This document shows positions 46,470 to 56,655 of a stretch of DNA of 64,000 bases, one piece after another. Position 1 is the stretch's first letter. The number at the start of each line of letters is the position of its first letter. The position numbers and the translations under genes are program-made. Source of the stretch: Rhinopomastus cyanomelas (taxonomy: Eukaryota; Chordata; Aves; Bucerotiformes; Rhinopomastidae); the NCBI GenBank assembly GCA_013400115.1, contig VXBP01004153.1, positions 434,789 to 498,788 of the forward strand, written 5' to 3'. Below the pieces are notes generated by a model, which saw only the letters and a list, made by a program, of their open reading frames with translations, was not told the DNA's origin and searched no databases.

Positions 46470-48735
46470 GCACTCAGCTCACTCTCTGAAATGCCTGTAC
46501 ACCAATGCACGCAGCATGGGGAATAAGCAGGAAGAATTAGAAGTCTGTGTCCAGTCAGAAGATTATAATCTGGTGGCAGTTACGGAGACATGGTGGGACA
46601 GCTCGCATGACTGGAATGTGGTTATGGACGGATATGTCCTTCTCAGGAGAGACAGATCAGCAAGGCAGGATGGAGATGTTGCTCTTTATGTGAGAAAGCA
46701 GCAGGAATGTATTGAGTTCTGTCCAAGGGCAGCAGAAAAGAGAGTTGGGAGTTTGTGGGTGTGTATTAAGGGGCAGGCTGGCATGGGTGACACTGTTGTG
46801 GGTGTCTATGACGAGGCACCAGATCAGAATGAGGAAGTCGATGAGGTCTTCTACAGGCAGCTGGCAGCAGCCTCACATCTACAGGCCCTGGTTTTCATGG
46901 GGGATTTTGACTCCCCCGATATTTGCTGGAAGATCCACTCAGCCAGCCACCCACAGTCCAGGAGGTTCCTTCCAATCCGTAATGATTCTGTGATTCCTCC
47001 AGTGCACTGGTCACAATTTCCTGATGCAAATGGTGGAAGAGCCCACTAGAAGACGAGCACTGCTGGATCTTGTACTCAAAAACAAGGCGAGTCTGGTTGA
47101 AACAGTGAAGGCTGAGGGTTGCCTTGGGTGCAGTGACCATGAGAAGGTGGAGTTGAGGGTCTCATGTGGTAGGAACAGAATAGCTAGCAAAATCACAACC
47201 CTGGACTTCAGGAGGGCAATTGCCAGGGGCAATTTTCAAGCAATTGCTAGGGGGAATTCCATGGGACAGGGTACTGGAAGGTAAAGGAGCTCAGGATAGC
47301 TGGTTAGCATTCAAAGATCACTTTCTTGGAGCACAAGAACAGAGCATTCCAAAAAGAAATAAGTCAAGGAAGGGAACCAGAAGACCTGCGTGATTAAACA
47401 GGGAGCTGCTAGGCAAACTTAAGAAAAAGAAGAAAGTCTATAGGTCATGGAAGGAGGGAATGGCCACTTGGGGTGATTATAAGGCTCTGGTGAGAGAATG
47501 TAGGGATGTAACTAGGAAAGCCAAGGCCTCCTTGGAATTAAACCTTGCAAGAGAGGTCAAGGGCAACAAAAAGGGCTTCTTCAAATACATTGTAGGTAAA
47601 ACTAAAATTAGAGGCAACATAGGCCCCCTGCTGAATGAGGTGGGTGCCCTGGAGATAGAGAATACAGAGAAAGCAGAGATACCTTCTTTGCCTCTGTCTA
47701 CACTTGTGGGGGCTGTCTTGGTATCAAAGCCCTAGACTGCTGAGACTCCAGAGGAAGTCAAGGCAAGAGAGGAGCCTGCCCTGGTTGATGAGGACTGGGT
47801 TAGGGATAAGTTGAGCAAACTGGATGTGCACAAATCCATGGACCCAGAAAGGATGCACCCGTGCCTACTAAGGGAGACAGCAGATGTCATTTCTAAGCCC
47901 CTCTTCATCATCTTTTCTGAGTCATGGGGATCAGGAGAGGTGCCTAGAGACTAGAGGATAGCAAATGTTACCCCAATCTTTAAAAAGGGAAAGAAGGAAG
48001 ACCCAGGTAACTATAGGCCGGTCAGCCTCACCTCCATCCCTGGAAAGGTGGTGGAACAATTTGTTCTAGAGGCTGTCTCCAGGCACATCAAGGACAGGAG
48101 GGTCATTAGGGACAGTCAGCATGGCTTTGCAAAGGGAAAGTCATGCTTGACCAACCCGATAGCCTTCTATGAGGGCATGACCAGGTGGAGGGATGATGGC
48201 AGAGCAGTAGATGTGATCTATCTCGACTTGAGTAAAGCTTTTGACACAGTCTCTCACAGCATCCTCACAGCCAAACTGAGGCAGTGTGGTCTAGATTATC
48301 AGGTAGTAAGGTGGATTGTAAATTTGCTCCAGGATAGAAGTCAGAGAATAGTGGTCAATGGGACAGAGTCTGGTTGGAGGCCTGTATCTAGTGGAGTGCC
48401 CGAGGGGTCTATACTGGGACCAGTCCTGTTCAGTCTATTCATTGATGATTTGGATGAGGGATTGGCATGCACTGTCAGCAAGTTTGCTGATGACACAAAG
48501 CTGGGTGGTGTCGCCGATACCCCTGCAGACTGTGCTGCCATTCAGCGAGATCTGGACAGGTTGGAGAGCTGGGCAGAGAGAAATGTAATGAAGTGTAACA
48601 TGGGTAAGTGTAGAGTCTAGGCAAGAACAACCCCAGGAATCAGTACAGGCTGGGGACTGAGCTGTTGGAGAGCAGTGTAGGAGAAAGGGACCTGGGGGTC
48701 TGATGGACAGCATGATGACCATGAGCCAGCAGTGT
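46470..48735 (+). pseudogene. CR1 ORF2 pseudogene with an open RT core
   Basis: The endonuclease region (46470-46970) is open and shows LYTNARSMGNKQEELE, VTETWWDSSHDW, DGDVALYVRK, GDTVVGVYDEAPDQ and MGDFDSPDICW. The 28-base insert then shifts the frame by one. The next frame carries CLGCSDHEKVELRVSC. The linker at 47460-47735 has a 7-base deletion. A TAG at 47952-47954 replaces the Trp codon of the PRDW motif. From 47955 to 48620 the frame is open (about 221 codons) and holds DPGNYRPVSLTSIPGKV, motif A VIYLDLSKAFDTV, motif B SSGVPEGSILGP and FADDTKLGG with both catalytic Asp residues. The C-terminus is lost. The whole ORF is inactive, but the RT palm is the best preserved in the window. Confidence 0.92.
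46971..46998 (+). repeat. 28-base CR1 3'-tail fragment inside CR1 ORF2
   Basis: Absent from the otherwise collinear copy at 4555. The insert reads TCCAATCCGTAATGATTCTG then TGATTCCT, which is the terminal 3' sequence plus octamers of this same CR1 family. It is flanked by TTCCT on both sides (46966-46970 and 46994-46998). It shifts the ORF2 frame by +1. Confidence 0.88.
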
Positions 48736-49914
48736 AAATCTGAGTAGCAAAGCCTTCATGAGAAAACCCCAAAAGGACAGCAGCCTTTGATTACTTATTG
48801 CCGTCTCATTTGATCCACCAGTCCAAGCCAGTGGGCTATCTCTGGGCACCTGGTCAAGCACTCACCGAGCTCACGGCTTCCCTTTCCGAGATGATGATGT
48901 TTGGTGGAGGTGTCCCTGGTCATTCCATTTCCAAGCTAGGGAGAAATAAAAATTCCTGCATTACTCCTGGGGCTCTCAGACTGTTATAAAATAACCATGA
49001 GGAAAGACTTAATTAGAAGCACACACACTGCGAGCAGCCTAACAGTCCTTTTGCTTTGCTGTTCTCTGTCTTTGTTGTTCTGGCACCAGTCTGCTGCTGT
49101 GTGTCTTATTCAGAATGGAAGTGTTTTGAGAAAGACTGTTTTCGTCAATGTCTATTGAGTCCTTAACATGTTTTCATGTGCTCTAAAGTGAATAACCGTA
49201 ATAATGGGCTCCCCATTACAAAGCATGTGAGTAATAAAAGCTTCATGCTGCTGGAATAAATCACTAGGAAGCTGTAATACGGATCTATGACATGCATGGT
49301 TTTGATTATTACAAAATGCCACTGCACGGCGATGCATGAGAAGTATGTGCATGGAAGGCAGATCAGAGGGACATCCATCCCCTGATCACTCGCAGAAAGC
49401 AGACACAGGACTGGTAGCTGACTGCCATCCCTGTGACAAGGCACACACTGAGGTCATAACAGGGTGTAAAATGTTCTCAGAAAATCATGAGTAGATTCAT
49501 GCCCACTACATTCATGGACTTAAGAACAAGACAGAATGTCTGAACTAGTTGCCTGAGGCTCAATTTGAGTTCTGTGGAAGAAAAAAGGAATTTGTATGAG
49601 CTGCCTAAGAATGGGAAAACAACCTTCTGCTTTTGGGTACGGGAAATGAAGTTAGTTCTGTGGTCGGAGCTGTCTATTGCCCAAATCATTCTCCCAGGTG
49701 AGCCCATGCAGACATTGTAAAGCATGAGGCTCTTGGCCACCCTCACAGAACCCATCAGGGAGTTCCCATTTATCAGGAACCCACTCAGTCCTTGACCAGC
49801 TGAGACTGAGAATGGGTTGTTTCCCATGTTAGGTGTGCCTCTGTGCCTATACACTACTTTAGTGTGAACTCAGCTGCCATCAATCATAGAATCATTTGAT
49901 TAATCATTTAATAT
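48736..49914. other. Single-copy DNA, possible conserved element
   Basis: No gene recognised. The part at about 49160-49350 is AT-rich, non-repetitive and dense in TAAT and ATGCAT words, as seen in some conserved non-coding elements. This is a suggestion only. Confidence 0.4.
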
Positions 49915-50783
49915 CTTTATTCATGAACTTGATGATGGGATAGAGTGTCAGCAAGTTTGCTGATGATGCTAAGCTGGATGGTCTGGTTGATTCACCTGGT
50001 ATCTGTGCAGTGAGGCAGGAAGGCTTCGACAGACTGGAGGGGTGGGCTAAAAGGAATTTAATGAGGTTCAATAAAATTCGGTGCAGAGTCTGGAAAGGAG
50101 TAATGCAATGCATCACTACAGGCTGGGGGACAATCTACTGAAGACCACCTCTGTGGAGAGGGATTGTGGCCAAGACAGTCAATGGAATCCTGTTACGGAT
50201 CAAGAAAAGTGTGTCCAGCAGATCAAGGGAGGTTCTTCTCTCCCTCTACTCTGCCCTAGTGAGGCCACATCTGGAATATTGTGTCCAGCTCTGGGCTCCC
50301 CAGTTCAAGACAGAGATCTGACTGAGAGTTCAACAGAGGGCCACAAGGATGATGAAGGGACTGGAGCATCTGCCTTATGACAGAGATTGAAAGATCTGGG
50401 ACTTTTTAGTTTGGAGAGGAGAAGGTTACAGGATGACTAATTCACTGTCTATAATACATGGGAGCTGTGTGTCAAGAGGAAAGAGACAATCCCTTTTCAT
50501 TTGTGCCCAGTGACAGGACAAAGGGCAATGAGTGTCAGTTGGAGTACTGGAAGTTCCACCTCAACATGACAAAGAACTTTCTTACTGTAAGGATTACTGA
50601 GCATTAGAATAGGCTGCCCAGGGAAGTTGTGGAGTCTCCTTCTCTTGAGACTTTCAAGACCCTCTGATTGAGTTCCTGCGTGACCTGTATTAGGTTCTGT
50701 GATCCTGCTTGAGCAGGGAGGTTGGACTTGATTGTCCCTTCCAACCTCTAATGGTCTGTGTATCTATGTATCTGTGTGTGTGT
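49915..50783 (+). mobile_element. CR1 copy (RT catalytic box to 3' end)
   Basis: Plus-strand CR1 of about 870 bases. It begins around the FADD box (GTCAGCAAGTTTGCTGATGA at 49947-49966), passes the region for RPHLEYCVQLWAP (about 50250-50300) and ends in GTTGGACTTGATTGTCCCTT (50722-50741). The tail is not octameric: it has drifted to TATCTATGTATCTGTGTGTG. Multiple indels and stops; no long frame. Confidence 0.9.
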
Positions 50784-52193
50784 ATTCAGGCCGGAAAAGA
50801 CCCTTGGGATCATCGAGTCCAACCCTGCTCTGCAAAGTTCACCTCTAAACACAATCTCCCAACAGCACATCCAAAAGACTTTAAACATATCTGTTATGGT
50901 TTGAAATTCCTTTTTGTGCTTTTCTGCAGAAAACATTTTTCACTGTGCCACTCCAATTTCCCCCCAGGTCCAGCTGGAAGGGTGAAGGTTGTGGGAGGGG
51001 AGAGGTCTCCTACTAAGCAAGGGCTGCTTCCGCTTTTTCCTCTCTACTGATGCAGCAGCTGCAGGCCAGCCACCCACTCGCAGCTCCCCTGGGCAGCGCT
51101 GGCAGTGTCCCCCACCCTGGGAGGAGGGGCAGCCAACCTGAACACAGCCTGTGAAGTGGAGTGGGGCCAGAGCAGGCCAGTTTCTGCCGCTCTGCCCAAG
51201 CGCCGCCAGAGCCTGGTGCAACGCAAGTAATGGAGCAGCACCTCTTTGTGCCGCCAGAACAAGCGGTGTCAGAGAGGCAATGGAGTGCCAGCTGCCTGCT
51301 TTGAAGAGACACTGGAACAGGTGCGCTACAGCCTCCTAGCCCCCTCGCTGCCTGCCAGCCCCAAAGTCTCCATCTTGATCATGTGGCTGGCACCTTATTG
51401 GTGTGGTTTCGGGTCATGAGGTGAAGAAGATCTGTCACAGCTGCGACTGAGAAACTGGGAAATGTTTGAGGAAGTGGGAAAAAGAGTCCCAGAGAGGTAT
51501 TTGATGTTTTCTTTCATGGCTTGGCTGGACTGTTCATGCTGAAGAAGATGAAATGACTTGTGATTCTTAAACCTTTGACAAAATGCTGAGAGCCTGGGGT
51601 CTGAAGTGTTCCAGGGTTATTGTCCACTTTTGTTGCAATGTGTGACGCTTTCCCCAGGGACTCCTGTCTGAAGCCAAAGACTGCTACGTAATTCTCTCCC
51701 ACTCTTCTCAGAATGTGTGTAATGGCTTTGTGACATAGTTTCTGTTTGTGTATTTTACTTGTTTGGGTTTTTTTCCTTTCTTTTTCTTGGGTTCAATAAA
51801 ATCCTCTCTTTTCAGCAAAGTTGTTTTGTTGCCTGGTAAATTCTACCCAAGGGCTGGTTGGTGTGCTTAAGATTGGAAGCATCAACCCAAAAGACCAATC
51901 AAGGCCATTTCTCAGCTCATGACAACATTCAGGAATGCTGACTCAACCACCTCCCCAGGCAGCCTGTTCCAAGGCCTGATTACTCTTTCTGTGAAAACAT
52001 TTTTCCTAATATCCATTCTAACCCTCCCCAGTGCAGCTTGAGGCCCTTTCCTCTTGTTCTATCAATAATGACCAGTAAGAAGAGAACAGCACCAACTTCT
52101 CTACAATGTCCTTTCAAGTAGTTGTAGAGAGCAATGATACCATCCCTCCAACTCCTCTTCTTCAAAGCAAACAGCCCCAGCTCCTTCAATCAG
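50784..52193 (-). mobile_element. CR1 3' end split by an LTR insertion
   Basis: Minus-strand CR1 in two parts: 50784-50891 (GGAAAAGACCCTTGGGATCA, CATCGAGTCCAACCCTGCTC) and 51925-52193 (ACCACCTCCCCAGGCAGCCT at 51946-51965, then the C-terminal coding block up to CCCCAGCTCCTTCAATCAGG). Removing 50892-51924 restores the normal CR1 order. It lies tail-to-tail against the plus-strand CR1 before it. Confidence 0.8.
50892..51924. mobile_element. Probable solo LTR of an avian endogenous retrovirus
   Basis: A block of about 1033 bases interrupts a CR1. It begins TGTTATGGTTTGAA and ends in CA, has a GC-rich stretch (51040-51350) as in a U3/promoter region, and a poly(A) signal AATAAA at 51796-51801 followed by about 120 bases that would be R/U5. 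The bases flanking it (CATATC left, ACATTC right) both correspond to the same point of CR1, as expected of a decayed 5-6 base target duplication. The opening TGTTATGGTTT is shared with known avian ERV LTRs. No internal retroviral genes are present. The orientation suggested by AATAAA is plus. Confidence 0.6.
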
Positions 52194-52445
52194 GAGAGCA
52201 AGAACACCAATGCCACCTCCAAGGTCATCTTCCTTACCAACGCTCAACGTATTCCCATGTGTCCATTGTTATGACTATTTTATTAATGAATAGGGATTTC
52301 CAGCTCTTTCAGATTTCTCCATCGAGTACACTTGATTCTTGTGGGAATACACAACACCAGTTTAGAAGCAAAACCCTGCGATGTTTCCCATTTAAAAAAA
52401 AACAACAAACTTGATTTGTTGTCTCCCTTGCTTCAGAATTAGGGA

Positions 52446-52685
52446 AAATACCTCAAAAGATCTGAGGCAGAAATCCCTCCCTGTGAGAGTTCCAACCATG
52501 GAAGAGGTTGCCCAGGGCGGTTGTGGCTTCTCCATCCGTGGAAGTGTTCAAGGCCAGGTTGGATGGGGCTCTGGGAAATCTGTTCTGGTGAGAGGTATCA
52601 CTGCCCATGGCAGGGGGTTGGCACCAGGTGATCTCTGAGGTCCCTTTCAACCCAACGCAGTCTGTGATTCTGATTCTATGATTTG
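52446..52685 (+). mobile_element. CR1 3' end
   Basis: Plus-strand CR1: TTCAAGGCCAGGTTGGATGG (52548-52567), CCCATGGCAGGGGGTTGGCA (52603-52622) and an end with TGTGATTCTGATTCTATGAT. Well preserved; same subfamily as 34036-34240. Confidence 0.92.
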
Positions 52686-54861
52686 AACATGGATTCAGAA
52701 CTTGAACATTTTGGGTGTAAAGGCAGGTGTGTGTGTGTGTGTGCATGAGCTTGTGAGTCATCTTATATTGAACCAGACACAACATGGCAACTGATGCCAT
52801 CTTCAGCCCAACCAAAGACATTCAGCTTGCAGTGTGGAGTCAGAGAACTAGACCAACATTGCAGCTGCACAGGCAGCCTCACACATGGGAATAGAGCCCA
52901 ACCACTCACTCTGTCCTGACCCTTGGGCTGCTCCCGGCACTCAGATGAGGGTTCCTTGTAGATCTTGTGTAGTCCTACTGTTTCTTCCCTGCTAACCATA
53001 ACCACCGGTACAGCAAACTTAAAAAAATGTAGATGAAGGCAAGGACCAATTAATGGAGATCACTCTAATGGTAGAGGTTTGCTGAGAGTTGAGCTGCTAA
53101 CTGAACTGGGCAGTTTTCAGAGGTAATAAATGCATAGATTCACATGTTGATATACTAGGCAAGCAGCAGCACAGGAATGTGGGCACCAGAGTCTGGCAAG
53201 ACCAACTTTAAGAAACAAGAGGAGAATGAAGCTTCACCTAGAAAGAGCCCAGACGTGAGGTACAGACAAACACGGAATACAAATGCTAGATCTGCAGACA
53301 GAAGACCATGCTGAGACATGTTGATAACAGAAAAAACGAAAAGAGTGTGATAAGCACAAGCTGAGAAGGGATAAAAATGAGACAGGAAAAATAAGACTTC
53401 TGTTCTTTTGTCAAAGAACAAAAAGAGAGGAAGTGAGAAAACTGGGTGAGGAATAATAACAAAGGCACTAGACAGCCTGATAAATATGTTGGATGTGGCT
53501 CCAGTCAGGAGGAGACAGGAGATGGATGCCATTTTCAGTTCAAAACCAAAATGCAGAAATAGGGGAATAAACAGCCACAGAGGAGTGGGTTCTGCATGTA
53601 ATGATGGAAGCTGAAGATTTTCCCTATTTTAAGACATGGTAATTGTTGGGCATGTGATTTCACCTTCAAGGTAAAAGCAGTTTGGAGAAGCAAATCTAAG
53701 TCCAGGTAGATCTGGCTGTTTGCACAGACAGCTGAACTGCCCAAGGAAACATGTCAGACTGTGGCAGGAGAGGAGTAGTTTGCCTGGGTGCGGGACTGTG
53801 CCAAAGGCACAGACTGTCACAGCACAGGAGACAGTCACAGACATCTGTGGCCAGAGTAGATATTGCAAAAAGCATTACAAAAGGAAGAAAAATGCCCATC
53901 CTATTTGATGCCACTTAGTTTCCAGATGACACAGGCATCTGGGCTGCAGAACCAGCTGGGACACAATTCCCATAGCACTTGGCAGACGGGAGAAACCAGA
54001 ATCATTGCAGACACATTTGTAAACACTGAATCTGTGCATAATTTTACCACAAACAAGTGACAAAACACGATCCACTGTTTCCCAAGAGGTCTTTGAACAA
54101 AGGAAAATCCACCCTTCAGCAGAAAGGCATTGGTGGCCTATGCTCACAAGGCGACACTGGGACATAGAAACAGCTGAGAAAGGATGAAACCAAGACGTGA
54201 GGCAGTGTTCTGCAGACGGATGCCCAGCAGATGAGCACAAGGTAGGAACCGATCCCTGTGCAGTCTATGAGACAGCTGGAACACACTGGTCTGCAAGTAC
54301 CAGTGGAGGAGGAAACGTCAGGTCTTCAGCTTGAGTCCTCATTACCCTGCACAGAGTGAGCAGCAGCAAAGCTGGAAACTGCTGAACGAGGAAAGATGCT
54401 TTTATCACCAGTGCCTGCGCACCAAAGTCCTGTCTCACAGGGATCTTCTTGCCAGCACAAAATTCAGTGTCCCGGGAGGAATCTTGTTAAGCAGGACCTA
54501 GGATTATATTTTATTAATTTTCTTTTGTTGTCCCATATCTGCACTTTTATTTCCCCTCACAGAGATGTCTGTGAATTAGACATCCAAGTCTGATTTCATC
54601 ACCCTTAGGCCCCCTTAACAGGGAAGAGACAGACACCTCTGAAGGAAACTCATGTGACCTACCCCTTGCCCCTAACTGGAGGAGACCATCTCTCTACTGC
54701 CTGCAGAGGAGGCAGGAGGGAAGAGTAGAGCAAACCAGAGATGGTGTCTGCAAGACCTGGCCTTCATGAGAGACAGGGTTTTTAATTTCTTGGCAAAGGA
54801 CTGCTCTTTCCCTGCTTCACCCAGCTGTACCAAACCACAGGACTGCTCAGGCCACAAATCA
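52686..54861. other. Single-copy DNA with a GT microsatellite
   Basis: An eight-unit (GT) run lies at 52727-52742. The rest contains short frames only. I recognise no gene. The minus frames at 53155-53532 (125 codons) and 53875-54240 (121 codons) have no domain signature. Confidence 0.5.
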
Positions 54862-55316
54862 TAGAATCCTAAAATGGCTGAGGGTTGGAAAAGAGCTCAG
54901 AGCTCACCCAGTGCCAACCCCCTGCCATGGGCAGCAACGCCTCTCACTAGACCAACCTGGCCTTGAACACTTCCATGGACGGAGCAGCCACAACCTTCCT
55001 GAGCAATCTGATCCAGGGCCTCAGCACCCTCACAGGGAGGAATTCCTGCCTCAGATCTCATCTCAATCTCCCCCTATAGCTTGAACCCATCCCTTTTGTC
55101 CTATCATCAGACTCAAAAGTCACTTTCCTGAAGCCCCTTCAGGTACTGGAAGTTTACAATAAGGTCCACACAGAGCCTTCTCTTTTCCAGTTTGAAGAGC
55201 CCCATCTGCCTCAGCCTGCCCCCACAGCAGAGATGCTCTAGCCTTCTGCTCATCATGGTGGCCTCTGGAGTCACTCCAACAGTTCCCAGTCCTTCTTGTA
55301 CACTGGTGGCTCAATG
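54862..55316 (-). mobile_element. CR1 3' end and ORF2 C-terminus
   Basis: Minus-strand CR1 starting with a CATAGAATC octamer and GGGTTGGAAAAGAGCTCAGA (54883-54902). It covers the 3' region and the C-terminal coding block (55200-55260). No open frame of note. Confidence 0.92.
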
Positions 55317-56017
55317 TACAAGGAACTCTGGGCAGGGTTGTTGTACATTAGCCCAAATGTCAGGGCTTGCAGTCACATCCATATCAACCTGGCCACTGGG
55401 CCTGTGGTCGAGAAAAGAAAGATTTCAAAGTTCTGTGTTCAAAAGAAAGCAAGACATTAGAAACTGTAAGACTTCAGAGCTATTAGGCTGCCAGGCAAGT
55501 CAGAGAGATAGCCCTCAAGATTTATTAACATTATCTGCTACACAACTCCTGATACAGCTTCAGAACTTGTGGGGAGTCTTATTTATCAACTACAGGGAAA
55601 GGACAAATGTAAGAACAGGCCATGACAGATAATAATTCAATGTGCTGGGTGAACCTACAGCGACTGGCATTTTTCATTTCACTTCTCTGTTTGCAAAGAA
55701 TTTGGCACTAGTGTTGTTTTCATTTAATTTCTCTGCTTGTAAGAGATTTGGCCATTCATTTTGGCTGGAGATCTGATAAGCCGAGCTAAGGAAACACAAG
55801 GCACATGTTGTTCTTGAGCAGAGCAGTCAGGGAAGCTGAAAAGAAAATAGGTTTTTATTAACAACTCAAATATTGACTGGATGTTGCAAGGAGGAAGCGA
55901 GCGAGGGAAAACTTGCTCCAGAAGTAACCTCAGAAGAATCCCAGGCTGCTGCTGGAAAGTCTTTATCTTCTGGTTTCTTGCTATGTCACACGGGAGACTT
56001 GCATTGCACAGACACCA
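55317..56017. other. Single-copy spacer
   Basis: No repeat or gene seen. The plus frame 55192-55632 overlaps the end of the CR1 and has no motif. Confidence 0.5.
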
Positions 56018-56553
56018 GTGGTGATCCCAGGAAAGGTGATAGAACAATTTATCCTTGATGCTGTCTTTAGGCACATCAAGGACAAGATAGTTATTAGGGA
56101 CAGTCAGCATGGCTCCACCAAAGGCAAGTCATGCTTGACCAACCTGATAGCCTTTTATGAGGGCATAAGGAGGTGTATAGATGATGGCAAAGTTGTGGAT
56201 GTGATATGTCTTGACTTCAGTAAGGCATTTGACAGTCTCCTACAGCATCCCTCATAACCAAACTGAGGCAGTGTGGTCTAGTTGATCGTGTAGTGAGGTG
56301 GATGGTGAACTGGCTGCAGGATAGAAGCCAGAGAATAGTGGTCAATGGGACAGAGTCTAGCTGGAGGCCTGTATCTAGTGGAATGCCCCAAGGGTCAGTG
56401 CTGGGACCAGTCCTATTCAATCTATTCATTGATGACTTGGTTGAGGGATTAGGGTGCACTGTCAGCAAGTTTGTTGATGTCACCAACACCCCAGCAGGCT
56501 GTGCTGCCATTCAGTGACACCTGGACAGGCTGGAGAGCTGGGTAGAAAGAAAT
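56018..56553 (+). mobile_element. CR1 RT fragment, both ends lost
   Basis: Plus-strand CR1 of the long-copy family covering RT motifs: IPGKVIEQFILDAVFRHIKD, RDSQHGSTKGKSCLT, motif A CLDFSKAFDS, then VRWMVNWLQDRSQRIVVNGT and SSGMPQGSVLGPVLFNLFID. The FADD box is damaged: the sequence reads FVDV followed directly by TNTP, so catalytic residues and about 20 bases are lost. It begins at the IPGK block with no 5' region and ends at GAGCTGGGTAGAAAGAAATT. Confidence 0.92.
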
Positions 56554-56655
56554 TTACCCTGGTCTGGTGAGAGGTGTTGCTGCCCATGACAGCAGGTTGG
56601 CACTGGGTGAGCTCTGATCTCCCTTCCAACCTAAACCAGTCTGTGATTCTGTCAT
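56554..56655 (+). mobile_element. CR1 3' tail joined to the RT fragment
   Basis: CTGGTCTGGTGAGAGGTGTT (56556-56575), the GCAGGTTGGCACTGGGTGAG block and CTTCCAACCTAAACCAGTCT then TGTGATTCTGT. The wording is that of the 52446 subfamily, not of the RT fragment it abuts. Two different CR1 insertions, or an ectopic join, therefore meet at about 56553. Confidence 0.88.

Larger units (their letters stand above)
46085..48735 (+). mobile_element. Long CR1 copy (ORF1 end, EN, RT), 3' end lost
   Basis: A 2.65 kb plus-strand CR1 collinear with 4555-7677. It starts in the same ORF1 esterase remnant and ends abruptly at GAGCCAGCAGTGT (48735), inside the coding region after the RT. The last 600 bases of the element, including the tail, are missing. 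CR1 copies are normally truncated at the 5' end, so the 3' loss must be a later deletion or rearrangement. A 28-base piece of CR1 3' tail lies inside its endonuclease region (46971-46998). Confidence 0.94.

Noticed and set aside
50892..51924. Full endogenous retrovirus
   Set aside because: Only one LTR-like block is present. No gag, pol or env-like frame is seen between two LTRs.
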